From: Bacteroides sp. OF04-15BH
GTDB taxonomy: Bacteria; Bacteroidota; Bacteroidia; Bacteroidales; Bacteroidaceae
Reading direction: 5' to 3'
Assembly: GCF_003477995.1 (NCBI RefSeq)
Contig: NZ_QUEM01000014.1
Span: forward strand, 1-64,000
DNA: 64,000 bases
This document shows positions 61,442 through 64,000 of this stretch, one piece after another. The notes under the pieces were generated by a model, which ran no database searches, was not told the origin of the DNA, and worked only from the letters and a program-made list of their open reading frames with translations. Position 1 is the stretch's first letter. The number at the start of each line of letters is the position of its first letter. The translations under genes and the position numbers were made by a program.

Positions 61442-62950
61442 TTATTTCGTAGGGGACATTCTCTTCTCCTTTTCAATAAGCAGTTTCAACTCTTGTACCT
61501 TATCCGGATATTTTTCTGCGACATTTGTTTTTTCGCCAATATCATCCTTCAGATAATAGAGTTCTCCGAGTGCCTTTTGCGGATTGTTTTTTGATTTACG
61601 TCCATGCGGCATAATATATTTCCATTCTCCAGTCATTACAGCCAGCGTTCCGGCTGATTCAATGACATAATCACGTCCTTTCTTGTCCTTTCCCAGCAGA
61701 GCCTTCAGCTGATTTGAACTATCATCAGCAGCGCCTGCCGGAACTTTTTCTCCTACAAGGGAAGCCATAGAGGCAAACAAGTCGATGTGAGAAACAAGAG
61801 CTTTGGATACCCCGGATTTTATATGCTTGGGCCAGGATACGATGAAAGGAACTCGTGTTCCGGCTTCATAGATGGTATATTTGGTTCCACGGTAATCTCC
61901 CCAAGGTCTGTGATTGCCCAATAACTCCTTGGCCTGATCCTTATAGCCATCATCCACAATCGGACCATTGTCACTGGTCAACACAATCAACGTATTGTCC
62001 AACAGCCCCTGTTTTGACAAAGCCTCGACAATCTCACCGACCGTCCAGTCAAACTGCAAAATAGCATCACCCCGATATCCCATCTTACTTTTCCCTCTGA
62101 AACGTTTATGCGGGAAACGGGGAACGTGAATATCATTCGTTCCCACATACAGGAAAAACGGTTCCCGACTATGCTTCTCGATGAACTCCACAGCCTTGGC
62201 TGTAATCGTGTCGGCAATGTTTTCATCCTTCCATAGTGCCTTGCCTCCACCCTTCATGAATCCGATACGTGAAATGCCATTCACAATAGCCTGATCGTGT
62301 CCGAATGAAGGATGCAGGTTCGTCAGAAGTTCGGGATGATCTTTTCCCAAAGGTTCACCGGGAAATGGAGTCTTGTAACTGACATAGATAGGATGTTGCG
62401 GGTCATAATTCGCCACTTTCTGATTTTCAATCCAGACGCAGGGAACACGGTCTCCCGTTGCTGCCATGAGATAAGAATAATCAAATCCGATATCCTGAGG
62501 TCCCGGAGTTATCTGTCCGTTCCAGTCTTGTGTTCCGGTTTTATCCCCCAGTCCCAGATGCCACTTTCCTATGGCTCCGGTGGTATATCCCGCCGACTTA
62601 AAAATATCTGCAACCGTAGTCTGTTCCGGACGTATAATCATTCCGGCGTCACCGGGAGCGATCCCCGTATCATTCCTCCGCCAGCTGTAGCAACCCGTAA
62701 AAAGCGAATATCTTGACGGAGTACTGGTAGCCGCCACGGAATGAGCATCCGTAAAACGGAGTCCGTTACCGGCCAGACGATCTACATGAGGAGTCTGAAC
62801 TGTGTTTTCGCCATAGCAACTGATATCTCCATAGCCCAAATCGTCGGCCACAATAAAGATTACATTGGGACGTTGATTATTGTCTGCCATAACAGGCAAG
62901 GCCGTAAGAGCTGTCATCCACAATGTGGTAAACAAATTCCTTTTTTTCAT
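61442..62950 (-). CDS. Secreted S1 sulfatase, serine-type
   Basis: A 502-residue protein with a signal peptide (MKKRNLFTTLWMTALTALPVMA). The sulfatase motif is TSTPSRYSLFTG: Ser76 in S-x-P-S-R is the residue to become formylglycine, so it needs the radical-SAM activating enzyme anSME. Metal ligands are visible in IVADDLGYGD (Asp36, Asp37) and VLTSDNGP. Such sulfatases remove sulfate from host mucin O-glycans or glycosaminoglycans; the exact sugar linkage cannot be read. ATG 62950 is preferred for the signal peptide. It ends at the shared terminator next to the fucosidase. Confidence 0.92.
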   Translation of the reverse strand: MKKRNLFTTLWMTALTALPVMADNNQRPNVIFIVADDLGYGDISCYGENTVQTPHVDRLAGNGLRFTDAHSVAATSTPSRYSLFTGCYSWRRNDTGIAPGDAGMIIRPEQTTVADIFKSAGYTTGAIGKWHLGLGDKTGTQDWNGQITPGPQDIGFDYSYLMAATGDRVPCVWIENQKVANYDPQHPIYVSYKTPFPGEPLGKDHPELLTNLHPSFGHDQAIVNGISRIGFMKGGGKALWKDENIADTITAKAVEFIEKHSREPFFLYVGTNDIHVPRFPHKRFRGKSKMGYRGDAILQFDWTVGEIVEALSKQGLLDNTLIVLTSDNGPIVDDGYKDQAKELLGNHRPWGDYRGTKYTIYEAGTRVPFIVSWPKHIKSGVSKALVSHIDLFASMASLVGEKVPAGAADDSSNQLKALLGKDKKGRDYVIESAGTLAVMTGEWKYIMPHGRKSKNNPQKALGELYYLKDDIGEKTNVAEKYPDKVQELKLLIEKEKRMSPTK

Positions 62951-63034
62951 CTTTTCATCATTTGTCTTTTTAAGGTTAAACATTATTTTTACCTCATCCT
63001 GCTTCAATCCGCAAAGGATGCAGATAAACTCCCT

Positions 63035-63068
63035 CAAAAATATAAATTATTTTCCATTCCGGCACAAA
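63035..63068 (-). promoter_or_regulatory. Near-consensus promoter of the sulfatase
   Basis: On the minus strand TTTG (63068-63065), a 22-nt spacer and TATTTTTG (63042-63035) are one or two nt off the usual spacing. The leader would be about 80 nt. Confidence 0.45.
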
Positions 63069-63146
63069 TATTGTTAATGAGACGGAAGATCTCCCTTAAA
63101 TCAGGATTCGCCGGCCATCAACTATTCTGTTTGCCGACCTACTCTC

Positions 63147-64000
63147 TTAAACATTTACCCATTGCATCCGGGAAACCGTATAAACCGGATTGCTGGATTT
63201 TGAGGAAATTCTTACTTTCTTTTTTCCTTTTACATTGATGTGGACTTTCTCTACCAGCTGTTCGGTAGGTTCTACCACGATTTCATCTCCGGAATAACGT
63301 ACCCGACAATTATATCCTTTCAAACTTCCGTCTTCCCTTTCCACCACAAAAGCATGGCACAGGAAAGCTTCGCCAATAAACTTGAATACCTCGTGCACAT
63401 CATTGTCCTGAGTGTTGAAAAACATCATATCACTGATCATGTCTATGTATTGCTCTCCCACCACAACGGCATTGGTCTTATAATGCAAAGGCTGCAAATG
63501 GTATTGCGTTACAGAATCCGGATGGGCCGTAGGATGCGGTTCGCTGACAATGCGGGCCGGCAAATATGGATTGGCACAGAAAGACCAGCGCAAGCGGCCG
63601 GTTCGGGTATCTATCAGTTCGGCAAATGCTCCTGCCGCATTATAGCTCTCACGCAACCAGCGTTCGTTTCCCGTCAGCAGGTAGAGATAATAGGTAGCAT
63701 AAGCTCTCCAGGCGCTCCATCCGTGAGGAGAATTCATGAAGTTGGGCACCATCAGCACATCGTACTGTGATTCCCAGAATCTCAATGTGCCTCCCCGCTG
63801 TCGTCCGTCGGGTATCAGCAGCTGAGTCAGACAGTCATGTCCTTCAAGCATATACAAGGCCTCTTTCACGTATTTATCCCGTTGTGCTTTCACTTCGTCC
63901 TGCAAACCCAGATAGGCAATCTGAAGCGCCGTACAGGAGATCATGCCGTCCTCATACGTCATCTCGCCCTCAGTCTGCACATTACCGTGCAGCGAAACCA
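63147..64000 (-). CDS. 3' part of a probable (alpha/alpha)-barrel glycan enzyme
   Basis: The frame is open through the right edge, so the start is outside the window. The visible ~285 residues have aromatic and Gly-rich helices (MTYEDGMISCTALQIAYLGL, NFMNSPHGWSAWRAYATYYL, TGNERWLRESYNAAGAFAEL), typical of (alpha/alpha)6 glycoside hydrolases or lyases, then a beta-rich C-terminal domain ending VSRMQWVNV. I do not recognise the family. A GTG near 63978 is not the start. Its position behind a sulfatase and fucosidase suggests glycan degradation. Confidence 0.65.
   Translation of the reverse strand, partial: VSLHGNVQTEGEMTYEDGMISCTALQIAYLGLQDEVKAQRDKYVKEALYMLEGHDCLTQLLIPDGRQRGGTLRFWESQYDVLMVPNFMNSPHGWSAWRAYATYYLYLLTGNERWLRESYNAAGAFAELIDTRTGRLRWSFCANPYLPARIVSEPHPTAHPDSVTQYHLQPLHYKTNAVVVGEQYIDMISDMMFFNTQDNDVHEVFKFIGEAFLCHAFVVEREDGSLKGYNCRVRYSGDEIVVEPTEQLVEKVHINVKGKKKVRISSKSSNPVYTVSRMQWVNV

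Noticed and set aside
61243..61452. 69-codon frame after the fucosidase
   Set aside because: It has no start context, overlaps the fucosidase stop and runs through the terminator hairpin at 61389-61440.
1..64000. CRISPR arrays, rRNA and tRNA genes
   Set aside because: No regularly spaced repeats, rRNA-like sequence or cloverleaf with a T-loop was seen in the gene-free gaps.

Overview
The window reads as a chromosomal segment of a Bacteroidales gut bacterium, most likely Bacteroides or Phocaeicola. This rests on promoters of the Bacteroidota type (TTTG about 19-21 nt upstream of TAnnTTTG), lipoprotein signals with acidic residues after the cysteine, Bacteroidota-restricted families (DUF4286, DUF3078, DUF4348, DUF2023, BspA-like leucine-rich repeats), a serine-type sulfatase next to an alpha-L-fucosidase, and an aspartokinase/diaminopimelate decarboxylase/histidine-biosynthesis neighbourhood as I recall it from Bacteroides. 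No rRNA, tRNA, CRISPR array or intact mobile element was seen.

Positions 1-4530 are accessory and visibly more AT-rich. They hold the 3' end of an unknown gene, a small ORF fragment, a large intergenic stem-loop, a secreted MORN-repeat protein with a partner lipoprotein, a truncated ORF behind a palindrome and promoter, an AT-rich leucine-rich-repeat surface lipoprotein, and a decayed IS4-type (DUF4372) transposase with three reading-frame pieces. From about 4530 the sequence is ordinary core chromosome.

Core, left to right: an unknown lipoprotein; carB without carA; a Cof-type phosphatase; DUF1573; then DUF4286-ruvC-double ATPase. A long co-directional run follows: hisH-hisA-hisF-hisIE, ftsE, lysC, lysA and a membrane glycosyltransferase, ending tail to tail with a PHP phosphoesterase. 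Next come a MATE exporter, a candidate minus-strand small RNA, a metallo-hydrolase/murB/DUF4348 cluster, pheS overlapping an MFS gene, a 47-codon small protein with a textbook promoter, guanine deaminase, DUF2023, a GNAT enzyme, an SMR transporter, YbjQ, an M64 peptidase, and nth with a Crp/Fnr regulator.

Further right are a membrane-anchored MutS-like ATPase, pgk, a solute-binding-like lipoprotein with a 729-residue TPR protein, the tight kdsA-kdsD-phospholipase D operon (Kdo and phospholipid synthesis), a MaoC hydratase, a second MATE protein, a CPA2 antiporter, the recR-membrane protein-glycosyltransferase-acetyltransferase operon, engB, a DUF3078 protein, pyrG, yidC, and a secreted S9 peptidase paired with an MFS transporter. 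A region rich in perfect stem-loops follows and may be a structured RNA. The window closes with a host-glycan cluster: GH29 fucosidase, serine-type sulfatase and the 3' part of a probable (alpha/alpha)-barrel enzyme cut by the window edge.

Most convergent boundaries carry strong hairpins, so transcription units are well separated. The least explained parts are the accessory left end, the small RNA candidates at about 22.6 kb and 59.8 kb, the 47-residue protein near 28.1 kb, and the anchored MutS and TPR proteins.
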